A stretch of 64,000 nt of DNA from Rhodospirillaceae bacterium (GTDB taxonomy: Bacteria; Pseudomonadota; Alphaproteobacteria; Rhodospirillales; Casp-alpha2): NCBI GenBank assembly GCA_016845145.1, contig JAERTE010000146.1, forward strand, positions 1-64,000, in the 5' to 3' direction. The translations under genes were made by a program, and so were the position numbers. Of the stretch, positions 41,623 through 51,146 are shown piece after piece. Each line of letters begins with the position of its first letter. Within the stretch, counting starts at the first letter, position 1. Below the pieces are notes generated by a model. It was given only the letters and a program-made list of their open reading frames with translations. It searched no databases and was not told the origin of the DNA.

Positions 41623-43318
41623 ACGTCATCATGTGGCGGAAGGAATCGATTTCCGGCACCGGTTTGCCGAAATGCCAGCCTTGGCCGTACAGGACACCGC
41701 ATTCATCAAGAAAATCGGCCAATTCCTGGTCTTCGACCATTTCCGCAATGGTCTCAATGCCGGTCTGGCTACAAAGCGTCGCCATGGATGCGAGGAAGGC
41801 TTTGCCTTTCTCTGTACGATGCGCACGCTGCACAACGGGGCCGTCGAACTTGACCACATCGATGTCGAAGGAATTCAGGTAATCGAAGCTGGCGGCGCCG
41901 GCGCCGAAATCGTCAAGCGCGACATGGAAGCCGCGTTCGCGGAACTGCTGAATGTGGCCGTTGACCAACTCGAAATCGGTAATCGCGGCGGATTCGGTGA
42001 TTTCGAGCGACAGCATGCGCGATAAGTTGGTGGCACGCTTCAGCAACTCGCGCAGTTCACCGACGAATTCCTTGTTGGCGATGGAATGCCCGGAAACGTT
42101 GACGGCGATCGGCGGGATGCGTTTGCCGGTTACGCTTTCCTGGATGATGTCGACGGCCTTACGTGCAACGGCCAGGTCGAACTCGGAAATGATGCCGATT
42201 TCCTCGGCCAGGGTAATCAATTCATAGGGTGATCCCTGCGCGCCGAAGCTGCCCCGAAACCGAGTCAGGGCCTCTACGTGGTGCACCTTACCTGTCTTGA
42301 GATTGCAGATCGGCATGAAGTGCAGGTCGAAATCGCGGGTCAGGCAGATCTTGCGGAAGGCCTCCACGGATTCCATGGTTTCCTTCATCAAATCTTGGAA
42401 CTGCCCGGACAAGGAGCCGCCGTCGCCGCTCTTGCCTTCGCTGAAGCGTTTCATGGAGTATGTGATCGCCTTGGCGATCTGGTCGTCTGTCAAACCCTCG
42501 GGATCGGCGTCGATGGTTTCCGTGTTTGACGTGATCTCAACGCCCTCGGGCGCCAATTGGCTGGCGGCAGCCTCAATTTGTCGTTCGACTTCGGCCGTAT
42601 CGACGTCGCCGCTGTGGACAAAGCTGAAATGTTCCTCGCCGATGCGACCGGCTGAATCGCCACCCAGCGATTGCGTGTTCAGCACATCACCGATAGCTGA
42701 CAACAGTTGGGTCTGGCCGTCTTCCGTCAGGCCGGCCTGCGCTTGCTCAAGATTGTTGACCTTCACCATGGTCATCTTGGCCTCGCCACCTGCTTGATTG
42801 ACAGCACGGATACGGTCGGCGGCGACATCCTTATACGCGTCCGCGTTCATCACGCCCGACTGATCATCGCGGTCAGCACCACGACGACGTGGCGCGGCAA
42901 CCTTGCGGGGTGCCACTTTCACAGCCAAGAACAGATGATTGTTAAAGTCCGGCACACGGTAGCCGGCCAATGTCGCTTCCGGCGTTTTGCCGTTGGCCAG
43001 TGACAGCCGAACGCCGAGATCATCAATGCGGGCGTCGGCGCGTACGGCCATGGCAAACATGTCCGAGACCATGGGCTGATCACGCTCATCAATGATGTCG
43101 AGGAACGGCGTTCCGGATAGTTCCGTGGCGCTCTTGCCCAACAGTTCCGGCGTGGTGCCGGCGGAGAACACGATGTTCTCGGCATTGTCGATCTCAAACA
43201 GAATGTCGGCGCGGCAAAACGACAGCGCGACAAAGCGCTGCGTCAGTACCGCCGCATCCCGTCCAGGAGTGCGCGCCGGCGCTGGTGCTGCTTCTCCCGA
43301 TGTTTCGACTTCACCCAT
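41621..43318 (-). CDS. EAL-domain protein with PAS-like and degenerate GGDEF domains
   Basis: The 565-residue cytosolic protein has a PAS-like N-terminal domain (DILFEIDNAENIVFSAGTTPELLG), a middle domain in which the GGDEF site reads RIGEEHFSF and is therefore probably inactive, and a complete EAL domain from about residue 330. EAL residues are present: HHVEALTRFR, NVSGHSI, LEITESAAI, LDDFGAGAAS and KFDGP. It should hydrolyse or bind cyclic-di-GMP. It is transcribed alone, with a 247-base gap before glutathione reductase that holds an FNR-like palindrome. Confidence 0.88.
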   Translation of the reverse strand: MGEVETSGEAAPAPARTPGRDAAVLTQRFVALSFCRADILFEIDNAENIVFSAGTTPELLGKSATELSGTPFLDIIDERDQPMVSDMFAMAVRADARIDDLGVRLSLANGKTPEATLAGYRVPDFNNHLFLAVKVAPRKVAAPRRRGADRDDQSGVMNADAYKDVAADRIRAVNQAGGEAKMTMVKVNNLEQAQAGLTEDGQTQLLSAIGDVLNTQSLGGDSAGRIGEEHFSFVHSGDVDTAEVERQIEAAASQLAPEGVEITSNTETIDADPEGLTDDQIAKAITYSMKRFSEGKSGDGGSLSGQFQDLMKETMESVEAFRKICLTRDFDLHFMPICNLKTGKVHHVEALTRFRGSFGAQGSPYELITLAEEIGIISEFDLAVARKAVDIIQESVTGKRIPPIAVNVSGHSIANKEFVGELRELLKRATNLSRMLSLEITESAAITDFELVNGHIQQFRERGFHVALDDFGAGAASFDYLNSFDIDVVKFDGPVVQRAHRTEKGKAFLASMATLCSQTGIETIAEMVEDQELADFLDECGVLYGQGWHFGKPVPEIDSFRHMMT

Positions 43319-43555
43319 AATTCTTTGCTTTCAACGACCGATTTGGGCGACCCGGGTGACTACCCATTTACTCCCTTTAGGATAGACGCAATTATAACCA
43401 ATTTCAGTGGGCCGTCTACGATTTGATTCTTTCAAATTATACAATCGAAGGTCGAATTGCTGTCATCTCCCGCCTCAACCTGAAGCCAGCTTAGTTCAGG
43501 CGCGTGGCAATGTCATCAATTTGCAACGCTTGAACATTAACGGAACATGGCTTTT

Positions 43556-43569
43556 TTGACGTACATCAA
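43556..43569. promoter_or_regulatory. FNR-like palindrome between gor and the EAL gene
   Basis: TTGACGTACATCAA matches TTGAT-N4-ATCAA at nine of ten defined bases. It overlaps the end of the glutathione reductase gene and lies 238 bases upstream of the EAL gene start. The distance is long for direct activation, so the assignment is weak. Confidence 0.35.
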
Positions 43570-44942
43570 CTGTCATGCTCGGGCAGTTTCTGGCGCATGG
43601 TGACAAACTCTTCGGCAGCGGTCGGATGAATGCCAACCGTGGCATCGAACTGTGCCTTGGTCGCGCCGCATTTCAGTGCCACGGCGAACCCTTGCACGAT
43701 TTCCGGCGCGTCGGCCCCGACCATGTGAACGCCCAGCACCTTGTCCGTGGCGCGCTCGACGATCAATTTCATCATGGCGTGCTCATCACGGCCGGAAAGT
43801 GTGTGCAGCATCGGTTTGAAGCGAGACATATATATGTCGACGTCGTGCGCCGCGCGGGCTTCTTCTTCGATCAAACCCACGGAGCCCACTGGCGGATGAC
43901 TGAACACGGCAGATGCGATGTTGGAGTAATCGACGGCAACGGGGGTGTCGCCGTATAGAGTGGCGGTGACGGCCATGCCTTCTTCCAGGGCTACCGGCGT
44001 CAGATTGACCCTGTCTGTGGCATCGCCGATCGCGTAGATGCTGTCGACGGCGGTCTTCGAGTATGGGTCGACGATGACGGCGCCATTGCGGCCCAATTCC
44101 ACACCGGCCTGTTCGAGTCCCAAGCCGGCCGTATTGGGACGCCGTCCGGTGGCGTACATGACAAGGTCGGTTTCCATCATTTCCACCTGGTCCATGTGCA
44201 AGGAATATCTGTGTTCAGCGGACTCCGCCAAAGGCTCGATGGAATTGACGTGGTTTTCACAATGCAGGCGGATGCCCTTGGCGACCATTTCATCGCGCAA
44301 AACGTTGCGGATGGCGTTGTCGAAGCCGCGTAGGATATTGTCGCCGCGCACCACCAAGTGAACTTCCGCGCCGAGCGCGTTGAAGATGCCGGCGAATTCG
44401 ACCGCGATATACCCGCCGCCGACGATAACCACATGTTTCGGCAACTCGGCCAAATCCAGTGCTTCGTTCGACGTGATGGCATGTTCGATACCCGGAATGT
44501 CGGGCATGAACGGCCAGCCGCCGGTCGCGACCAAAATGTGTTCCGTGGTGAGGATTTTGCCGTCGATTTCGACGGCGTGGCTGTCTGCTACCTTGCCGGT
44601 GCCATTGATCTCATCGACACCGGACTCGCGCAAAATGCGGTGATAGACGTCTTCCAGTCTGTTGAGTTCAGCCGACTTTGCGGCAATCAACTTGGGCCAG
44701 TCGAAGCTCGCTTGCGCGTCGCTCCAGCCGTAACCCTGTGCGTCCTCGAAGGCTTCGGCGAAATGAGCGCCGTAAACCAACAGTTTTTTCGGCACGCATC
44801 CGCGCATCACGCAGGTGCCGCCAACCCGGCTGTTCTCGACAACGGCGACGCGCTTGCCGTATTCTCCGGCAGCGAAACGCGATGCCCGCACACCGCCTGA
44901 ACCGGCGCCAATGACAATCAAATCATAGTCGTAGCGTGCCAT
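43566..44942 (-). CDS. gor: Glutathione-disulfide reductase
   Basis: This FAD enzyme reduces oxidised glutathione with NADPH. The 458 residues start YDYDLIVIGAGSGGVRASR (FAD-binding) and carry the redox-active disulfide in GGTCVMRGCVPKK near residues 42-54. The NADPH-binding motif VVIGGGYIAVEFAGI follows, then YAIGDATDRVNLTPVALEEG and the C-terminal dimer-interface His in VGIHPTAAEEFVTMR. It is encoded alone, divergent from the multicopper oxidase gene across a 115-base gap. Confidence 0.95.
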   Translation of the reverse strand: MARYDYDLIVIGAGSGGVRASRFAAGEYGKRVAVVENSRVGGTCVMRGCVPKKLLVYGAHFAEAFEDAQGYGWSDAQASFDWPKLIAAKSAELNRLEDVYHRILRESGVDEINGTGKVADSHAVEIDGKILTTEHILVATGGWPFMPDIPGIEHAITSNEALDLAELPKHVVIVGGGYIAVEFAGIFNALGAEVHLVVRGDNILRGFDNAIRNVLRDEMVAKGIRLHCENHVNSIEPLAESAEHRYSLHMDQVEMMETDLVMYATGRRPNTAGLGLEQAGVELGRNGAVIVDPYSKTAVDSIYAIGDATDRVNLTPVALEEGMAVTATLYGDTPVAVDYSNIASAVFSHPPVGSVGLIEEEARAAHDVDIYMSRFKPMLHTLSGRDEHAMMKLIVERATDKVLGVHMVGADAPEIVQGFAVALKCGATKAQFDATVGIHPTAAEEFVTMRQKLPEHDS

Positions 44943-45057
44943 AAACTGCGGTCTCCTGATTATCTATAGTGATGGTTGGAAGGCTTTGAAAAGCGTCGGT
45001 ATAATGGCAGCGTGTTCAGGTGTTCACAACCGCTTCGCCGCATAGGGATAATCCGCC

Positions 45058-46518
45058 ATGACTGAACCCGAGACTAAGCCCAAGACCGGCCCCAATAGTT
45101 TCTCCACATCACGCCGCCGATTGTTGCAAGGCGCCGCCGCCTCATTCGGGGCCGCGGTGCTGCCGGTGTTGCCGGCAATGGCGGAAACAAGGTCCTACGC
45201 ACTGGCGCCAGCGGCCGCGAAGGTCAAGCTATTGGCCAATCCGAAAGCACAGGCGACGGATGTTTGGGCATTTTCGGGCCAAGTGCCCGGACCGGTGGTT
45301 CGCGCGCGCCAGGGCGAGCGTCTTCAGATTGCGCTTGGTAACGGTTTGCCCGTGGAAACGACCTTGCATTGTCATGGCCTGAGGCTGCCCAACGCCATGG
45401 ACGGTGTTCCCGACCTGACCCAGGCACCGATCAAACAGGGTGAAAAATTCATCTATGAATTTGATCTGCCGGACGCCGGGACATTCTGGTACCATCCTCA
45501 TATCCAGACCGTCGAACAGGTCGGGCGTGGCTTGCACGGCGCGTTGATTGTTGAAGAAAAGACGCCGCCCAAGGTGGACCGTGAATTGGTCTGGGTGATT
45601 GATGACTGGCGGGTTGACGATAGTGGCGCGATTAGCGACGATTTCCACCATCCCCACGACATCAGCCATGGCGGGCGCATCGGCAATTTGATCACCGTCA
45701 ACGGAGCGGAATTGGAAGATGTGCCGGTGCAGGCCGGCGAACGCATCAGGCTGCGTATGATCAATGCAGCGAACGCCAGGGTTTTTGGTCTCAGGTTCGA
45801 AGGGCTGGATCCGCAAGTGATCGCCATCGATGGTCACCCGGTGGCTCCGCATGCAGCCCTCGGCGGACGGGTGGTGCTGGGCCCCGGCCAGCGTATCGAC
45901 CTGATTCTCGATATGGCCGGTAAACCGGGAGACCGCTTGGCCGTGGTCGACGAATACTACGAGCGTTTTACTTATACATTTGCAACCTTCGTTCATGAAC
46001 CGCGCAAGCCGCTTCGCCAATCACCGCTCGATGCGCCTATGGCTCTAGCCCCCAATCCATTGCCTGAACCGGATTTGGCTTCCGCTGAAACGCAGGAGAT
46101 CTTGATCGAAGGTGGCGCAATGGGTGGGTTGCGTGAAGCTATGTTCAAAGGCGAAAAGGTGAGCCTACGCAAGTTGTGGCGCCAGCACCGCAAAGTCTGG
46201 GTGTTGAACGGTATTGCTTCCAGTGGATTTACTGAGGATCCGATGTTTCGCTTAAAGCGGGGCAAGAGTTACCGCTGGCGAATCCGCAACGATACCGTCT
46301 GGGACCATCCCATGCATTTACACGGCCACGCGTTCCGGATTTTGATGCACAACAACAAACCCGTGCCTCATGCGCCGTGGTCTGACACGGTGATGCTGCA
46401 TACAGACGATGTCGTTGAAATTGCATTCGTTGCGGATAATCCGGGCAAATGGCTGTTTCATTGTCATGTGCTTGAGCATCATCATGGCGGCATGGGGACA
46501 GTGGTGGAGGTTGCATGA
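45058..46518 (+). CDS. Tat-exported multicopper oxidase
   Basis: The 486-residue protein starts with a Tat signal (STSRRRLLQGAAASFGAAV). All copper sites are visible: HCHG near residue 103, WYHPH near 143, the HPMHLHGHAF motif and the T1/T2/T3 signature HCHVLEHHHGGM at the C terminus. Three cupredoxin domains fit the length. No methionine-rich segment of CueO type is obvious, so copper tolerance is only one option; phenol oxidation is another. Its stop overlaps the following TPR gene by four bases (ATGA), tying it to the surface-modification genes. Confidence 0.93.
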   Translation: MTEPETKPKTGPNSFSTSRRRLLQGAAASFGAAVLPVLPAMAETRSYALAPAAAKVKLLANPKAQATDVWAFSGQVPGPVVRARQGERLQIALGNGLPVETTLHCHGLRLPNAMDGVPDLTQAPIKQGEKFIYEFDLPDAGTFWYHPHIQTVEQVGRGLHGALIVEEKTPPKVDRELVWVIDDWRVDDSGAISDDFHHPHDISHGGRIGNLITVNGAELEDVPVQAGERIRLRMINAANARVFGLRFEGLDPQVIAIDGHPVAPHAALGGRVVLGPGQRIDLILDMAGKPGDRLAVVDEYYERFTYTFATFVHEPRKPLRQSPLDAPMALAPNPLPEPDLASAETQEILIEGGAMGGLREAMFKGEKVSLRKLWRQHRKVWVLNGIASSGFTEDPMFRLKRGKSYRWRIRNDTVWDHPMHLHGHAFRILMHNNKPVPHAPWSDTVMLHTDDVVEIAFVADNPGKWLFHCHVLEHHHGGMGTVVEVA

Positions 46519-48281
46519 ACAGGGCTCTTCGGCGCCAACAAAAAAAACAGGGCCGCCAGGGCCGCCAGGGCCGCCAGGGTACAGGGCGTCGGGCTGGAAA
46601 AGCACACCAAAAGCTAACGCGCGCGCTGGCATCGCTTAAGGCCGGCAATGCGGCTGATGCTTTTGGAGATGCCTATTCCGTGTATGCGAAAAACGGTCTC
46701 CAGGATGCGGCGGAAATTGCGGTGCACGCTGCACTTCGCATAGAGCCCATGGACGATGCTGTCGCAGCGTTCTCCAAGTTGGCGGATGCCGCGCCAACGA
46801 ATGCGGACATCCAAAACGACTTCGGCGGCTTGTTATGCCAAGCCAACCGTTTCGCGGAAGCGGAGCAAGCATTCCGACGCGCGCTTGAACTGGACGCTGA
46901 TAACGGCGAGACGCTATTCAATTTGGCTCAACCTCTCATGGCTCAGGACCGTCATGCGGAAGCGGAAGCGGTGTTTCGCCGCGTTGTTGAGCTATTGCCG
47001 GAAAATCCCGGCGCCCACGCCGGTCTTGGGGACGCATTGGAATCACAGGAACGGTTGCTCGAAGCTTCGGAACACTTTCGCTGCGCCCACCGTCTTGAGC
47101 CCGCTAACAAGCGGTTTCGAAAGAAACTCGAAGAAGCCCTCAGAAATTGCGGCGTTGGTTTTGAAGAGCGCGAAAAGATGTATCGGGCGGACCTCATCAA
47201 TGATCCGGACAATTTCCAATCCGCCATGCAACTGGCCTGTTTGCTGTCCGACACGGAACGGCGGATCGTAGCTCGGGAGTTGATCGATTCGTGGCTGCCG
47301 CGCGAAAAAGACTTGGCGTTGCATGATCAGGCGCAGTTGCGCGAGATTCTATCCGAATTGCAGTTTTTGAGTGGCGATTTCAAGACAGCGATGCCGAATT
47401 ATCATTGGCGTTTAAAGCGCTGGGAACGATGGGGCGGCGCGCCCGTGCAACCCGAATGGCGGGGTGAGCCACTCGACGGCAAGACCGTGTTGGTGTTTGC
47501 CGAGCAGGGTGTCGGGGATCAGGTCATGTTCATGGCGATCTTGCAAGACTTGCAGGCACGGGGTGCGCGCGTGGTGTTGGAGTGCGACCCCAGGCTTATC
47601 CCGTTGTTCGGGCGGTCATTTCCTGATGTTGTCTGCGTGCCGGTGGAAAAACCGCCCGTACAAGAGACCGTTTCTACCGATATTGATTTCCATGTTGCCA
47701 TGGGGAGTCTGGGTTGTTGGCTATGGGACGACTTCACCAGCCGGGCGTCGGTTCCGTATCTGCATGCCGATCCCGAGACTACGGCAACATTGCGTGAAGA
47801 ATACCAAGACGGCTCAAGTGACCGGTTGCTCGGCATTGCATGGAAAAGCCCGGGCGGCAAAGCCCCCGGCGTAAAATCCTTGGCATTGACGGACCTGGGC
47901 GCGGTTTTCGAATTGCCTGGGACACGGTTTATTGACCTTCAATACGGCGATACGAAGGCCGAGCGCGAGGTTCTCCGCTCGGAACGCGGCGTGGATTTAT
48001 TTCATGACGACCGTTACGACCAAATGGACGATCTCGACATTTTTGCCGCGCAGATTTCGGCCATGGATGCAGTTTTGGCGGTCTCCGGGTCAGCGGCCCA
48101 TTTGGCCGGCGCACTGGGGAGGCCGACATGCGTGCTTCTATCCCCTGCGCCGCAATGGAAATGGGGCGGTGCGGGGGATGAAGCCGTGTGGTACCCAAAT
48201 GTACAACTGCTTCGTCGAGCCTACGGAGAGCCAAGTGATGCGCAAGTCAAACGCGCAGCAGCGTTTATCGGCGACCTGTGA
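46515..48281 (+). CDS. TPR protein with a C-terminal glycosyltransferase-like domain
   Basis: The 588-residue protein begins with a basic tag (MNRALRRQQKKQG) and three GRQ repeats. TPR-type helical repeats follow (AEAEQAFRRALELDADNGET, AEAEAVFRRVVELLPENPGA). From about residue 320 there is a GT-B-like domain: DGKTVLVFAEQGVGDQVMF and LGIAWKSPGGKAPG, resembling the nucleotide-binding half of heptosyltransferases, and SAAHLAGALGRPTCVLL. The enzyme is probably cytosolic. The donor sugar is not known. It shares the N-terminal tag with two later TPR proteins in this window. Confidence 0.82.
   Translation: MNRALRRQQKKQGRQGRQGRQGTGRRAGKAHQKLTRALASLKAGNAADAFGDAYSVYAKNGLQDAAEIAVHAALRIEPMDDAVAAFSKLADAAPTNADIQNDFGGLLCQANRFAEAEQAFRRALELDADNGETLFNLAQPLMAQDRHAEAEAVFRRVVELLPENPGAHAGLGDALESQERLLEASEHFRCAHRLEPANKRFRKKLEEALRNCGVGFEEREKMYRADLINDPDNFQSAMQLACLLSDTERRIVARELIDSWLPREKDLALHDQAQLREILSELQFLSGDFKTAMPNYHWRLKRWERWGGAPVQPEWRGEPLDGKTVLVFAEQGVGDQVMFMAILQDLQARGARVVLECDPRLIPLFGRSFPDVVCVPVEKPPVQETVSTDIDFHVAMGSLGCWLWDDFTSRASVPYLHADPETTATLREEYQDGSSDRLLGIAWKSPGGKAPGVKSLALTDLGAVFELPGTRFIDLQYGDTKAEREVLRSERGVDLFHDDRYDQMDDLDIFAAQISAMDAVLAVSGSAAHLAGALGRPTCVLLSPAPQWKWGGAGDEAVWYPNVQLLRRAYGEPSDAQVKRAAAFIGDL
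46551..46577 (+). repeat. Nine-base tandem repeat (three copies) in the TPR gene
   Basis: GGCCGCCAG is repeated three times exactly, coding for Gly-Arg-Gln repeats. It lies four bases after an A8 run (46540-46547). Copy-number change would keep the frame. Confidence 0.9.
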
Positions 48282-48492
48282 CGCATATGCGCCGTGTTGC
48301 AAAAATACCACGGTGTTGTCAGAAATTCGTAAGCTCGGTCGATTTTCCTTCTCCAAAAGCCGGAAATCCCTAAGATCGCCACTGTCGAAAGGGGATCTCG
48401 GCATCCGGATGGTTGGTACCTCGGGCTGAACTTTTCGATTTTAAACGGGTTAACCCAACCCATACGTTAAAAAAATACAAGGAGAGACCAAA

Positions 48493-49599
48493 GTGGAAAT
48501 CAAAACACTTCTTAAAGCATCGGTTGCCGTGGGCGCGCTTTTGGCCGTCGCAGCACCGGTTGACGCCGTTGCTGGTGGCAAAGTTAGCGCCGGCAACAGC
48601 AAAGTTGACATGACTATTGCTGGCCGCGTTCACCGTTCCATCCACTACATTGATGATGGCACGCATGACGCCGTTTTCCACGGTGCTGGCATCTCGTCCA
48701 ACTCGGAAATGTGGGTGACCGGCTCCGGTAAATTGACCGAATCCGTCACCATGGGCGGTTACCTGCGCTGGGATATTGCCAAGAACGATGCATCGCACAG
48801 CTTCGGCTCCACCACTGGTGCCGCCGCGACTGCCGATACCGAAGATACCGCTCAGCACAAGTATGAGTACATCTACTTCAAGCACGCTTCCGCGGGTACG
48901 CTGTCGATCGGCGCCATTGAGCCGGGTGCTGACGGCACCATCGACACTCACTACGGTTCGTTTGCTGGTGACCACAATGCCTACTTGAGCGGCACTGACA
49001 TCACCACCACGGGCGGTGCGTTCTCCGGTACCGAAGCGGCTTCCTTGGCCGGTAAAGTTGATCCGGGCCTCGACTCCAACCGTATCCGTTATGACTCGGC
49101 TTCCTTCTCCGGCTTCTCGCTGCATGGCGATGTTGAGTACGGCGGCGGCGGCAGTGTCGGCGTCAAATACTCCGGTACGGTTGCTGGCCTCACAGTTGCA
49201 GTTGCAGCTGGTTACGAAGCTGATGGCGGTGGTTCCGATATCCAAGGCGGTAGCATCAAGGTCAAGCACGGCAGCGGTATCCACCTCGCCGTCAACTATG
49301 GTGAGCAGGATGTTGAAAACAGCACGGCCGATCCTGAGTGGCTCCGTGTCGTTGGTGGCTATAACGCCAAGATGAACAGCTTGGGCAACACCAACATCAG
49401 CCTCTACTACTCCAAGACCGATGACCAAACCACCAAAGGTAACGAAGGTGAAGCCATTGGTATCGGCATTGGTCAGAAGTTGGACGCCGTTGGTGGTAAC
49501 ATCCAGTTGGATTACATGACCTTCGACTTCAGCGATGCAGCCAGCACCGACTACCAAGACATCGACGTGCTTCTGCTCGAGACGTCCTTCAACTTCTAA
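48493..49599 (+). CDS. Outer-membrane porin
   Basis: The 368-residue precursor starts with GTG at 48493 after AAGGAG, and has a signal peptide (KASVAVGALLAVAAPVDAVAGG). The mature part alternates polar and hydrophobic residues in beta-strand fashion, with many Gly, Asn, Asp and Ser. The C terminus ends LLLETSFNF, a Phe-terminated beta-signal. This fits an alphaproteobacterial general porin of about 16 strands. It has its own terminator and lies between two tagged TPR genes. The substrate is unknown. Confidence 0.9.
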   Translation: MEIKTLLKASVAVGALLAVAAPVDAVAGGKVSAGNSKVDMTIAGRVHRSIHYIDDGTHDAVFHGAGISSNSEMWVTGSGKLTESVTMGGYLRWDIAKNDASHSFGSTTGAAATADTEDTAQHKYEYIYFKHASAGTLSIGAIEPGADGTIDTHYGSFAGDHNAYLSGTDITTTGGAFSGTEAASLAGKVDPGLDSNRIRYDSASFSGFSLHGDVEYGGGGSVGVKYSGTVAGLTVAVAAGYEADGGGSDIQGGSIKVKHGSGIHLAVNYGEQDVENSTADPEWLRVVGGYNAKMNSLGNTNISLYYSKTDDQTTKGNEGEAIGIGIGQKLDAVGGNIQLDYMTFDFSDAASTDYQDIDVLLLETSFNF

Positions 49600-49641
49600 G
49601 TTGAATTGGATTTGCCTGGCGGTTCTCCGTCTGGCATGAGG

Positions 49642-49677
49642 AGGGCCGGAATCCGACAGGGTTCCGGCCCTTTCTTT
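49642..49677 (+). terminator. Rho-independent terminator after the porin gene
   Basis: AGGGCCGGAA (49642-49651) pairs perfectly with TTCCGGCCCT (49662-49671) and is followed by TTTCTTTT. It lies 42 bases after the porin stop. Confidence 0.94.
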
Positions 49678-49745
49678 TGGCGGGTTCCTTTGCAATCCGC
49701 TAATCACTCGCTGCATTCGACAAAACGGTTTTCAGCAAGGTCTCT

Positions 49746-51137
49746 ATGAACCGAAATCTTCGCCGCAAACAAAAAAAATTGACCGAGAGCGACCTTGGTT
49801 CAGCGCTCGAAAAAGCCGAACTGGCGGTGCTTTCGCGCAATTGGCCCGCAGCCATAGACGCATATCGCCGGATTCTTCGGATCGACCGAAAAAATGCCGC
49901 GGCCTGGGCAAACCTGGGCGGCGCCTATATCGAAATCGGCGCCGTCAGCAAGGCGGAGGATGCGCTTCGCCGTGCTGATAAACTGTCGCCCAATGCGACG
50001 CCCGTTCTTGGCAACTTGGCCAACTTGCAAAAGCAGTTGGGTGATCCGGAAGCTGCGCAACAGTTGTATCGCCGGATTCTTTCGGTTGAGCCGAATTCGG
50101 CGCGTGCCTGGCATGAGTTGGCACAAGTTAGGCGGTTCAGCACCGGCGACCCGGACATCGAAACCATGCTGTCGCTGTATGACGCGGATGGGTTGGATGA
50201 ACAAAGTCGCATGCATTTGGCGTTTGCGCTTGGCAAGGCGCTAGAGGACTGCGGCGATTTCGATGCTGCGTTTCCTTACCTTACCGATGCCAACCGTCTC
50301 AAACGACTGACCTTGGACTTCAATATTGACGCGCATAAGACGGCAATGGATGACCTGGTTCGGGTGTTTGATTCTCGCTTCTTGGCTCAGCACGGTGTCG
50401 CAGGAAATCCTGACGACCGGCCTATTTTTGTCCTTGGTATGCCGCGGTCCGGAACGACGCTGGTGGAGCAGATTCTGGCCAGCCACAATGGCGTTCATGG
50501 GGCGGGTGAGCGCGAAGATTTAAGCCAGATCGTCGCCGCTTCCATTCCTGGCTTTCCGGCCGGTAGTGCAATGTTGCCGGCAACGGCCTTTGACTCCATT
50601 GGCCGCCAGTATGTCGACCAACTGACCCGTGGTGCCGGCGCAGCGCGGCGCGTGACCGATAAGATGCCGCGCAATTTTCTGTTTATCGGACTGATCGCGC
50701 TGATCTTGCCGAATGCGCGCATTATCCATTGCAGGCGCTCGCCCATGGATACCTGCCTATCGTGTTTCACGCTGCATTTCCCGCATGGCCAGGAATTCAG
50801 TTATGACTTAGCTGAACTTGGTGCCTACTACCGCCTATACAGGGGATTGATGGAGCACTGGCACCGCGTCCTGCCGGGCCGAATCTTGGATATTGCCTAC
50901 GAAGACGTGGTCTCCGATGCTGAAGGCAAGGCGCGGGAAATGATCGATTTTTGCGGCCTCGAGTGGGATGACGCTTGCCTGAACTTCCATCAGACCAAGC
51001 GTCAGGTCATGACGGCCAGTGCAACGCAAGTCCGAGAGCCGGTCCATGCACGTTCCGTTGCACGCTGGCGGCGCTACGAACAGCACTTGGGGCCTCTGCG
51101 CGAGGCGTTAGGGCCTTACGCCGACGAAGGTATGTAG
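49746..51137 (+). CDS. TPR-sulfotransferase
   Basis: The 463-residue protein has the basic tag MNRNLRRKQKKL, several TPR repeats to about residue 200, and a sulfotransferase domain. The 5'-phosphosulfate-binding loop is FVLGMPRSGTTLVEQILASH near 225-245, and the 3'-phosphate-binding segment is IIHCRRSPMDTCLSCF. Such proteins transfer sulfate from PAPS to sugars or tyrosines, but no PAPS synthesis gene is in the window. It follows the porin and its terminator. It ends nine bases before the convergent glycosyltransferase gene. Confidence 0.88.
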   Translation: MNRNLRRKQKKLTESDLGSALEKAELAVLSRNWPAAIDAYRRILRIDRKNAAAWANLGGAYIEIGAVSKAEDALRRADKLSPNATPVLGNLANLQKQLGDPEAAQQLYRRILSVEPNSARAWHELAQVRRFSTGDPDIETMLSLYDADGLDEQSRMHLAFALGKALEDCGDFDAAFPYLTDANRLKRLTLDFNIDAHKTAMDDLVRVFDSRFLAQHGVAGNPDDRPIFVLGMPRSGTTLVEQILASHNGVHGAGEREDLSQIVAASIPGFPAGSAMLPATAFDSIGRQYVDQLTRGAGAARRVTDKMPRNFLFIGLIALILPNARIIHCRRSPMDTCLSCFTLHFPHGQEFSYDLAELGAYYRLYRGLMEHWHRVLPGRILDIAYEDVVSDAEGKAREMIDFCGLEWDDACLNFHQTKRQVMTASATQVREPVHARSVARWRRYEQHLGPLREALGPYADEGM

Positions 51138-51146
51138 CTGCCGCAG

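Noticed and set aside
46551..46577. CRISPR-like or mobile repeat
   Set aside because: Three contiguous nine-base units without spacers, inside a coding region; a simple tandem repeat.
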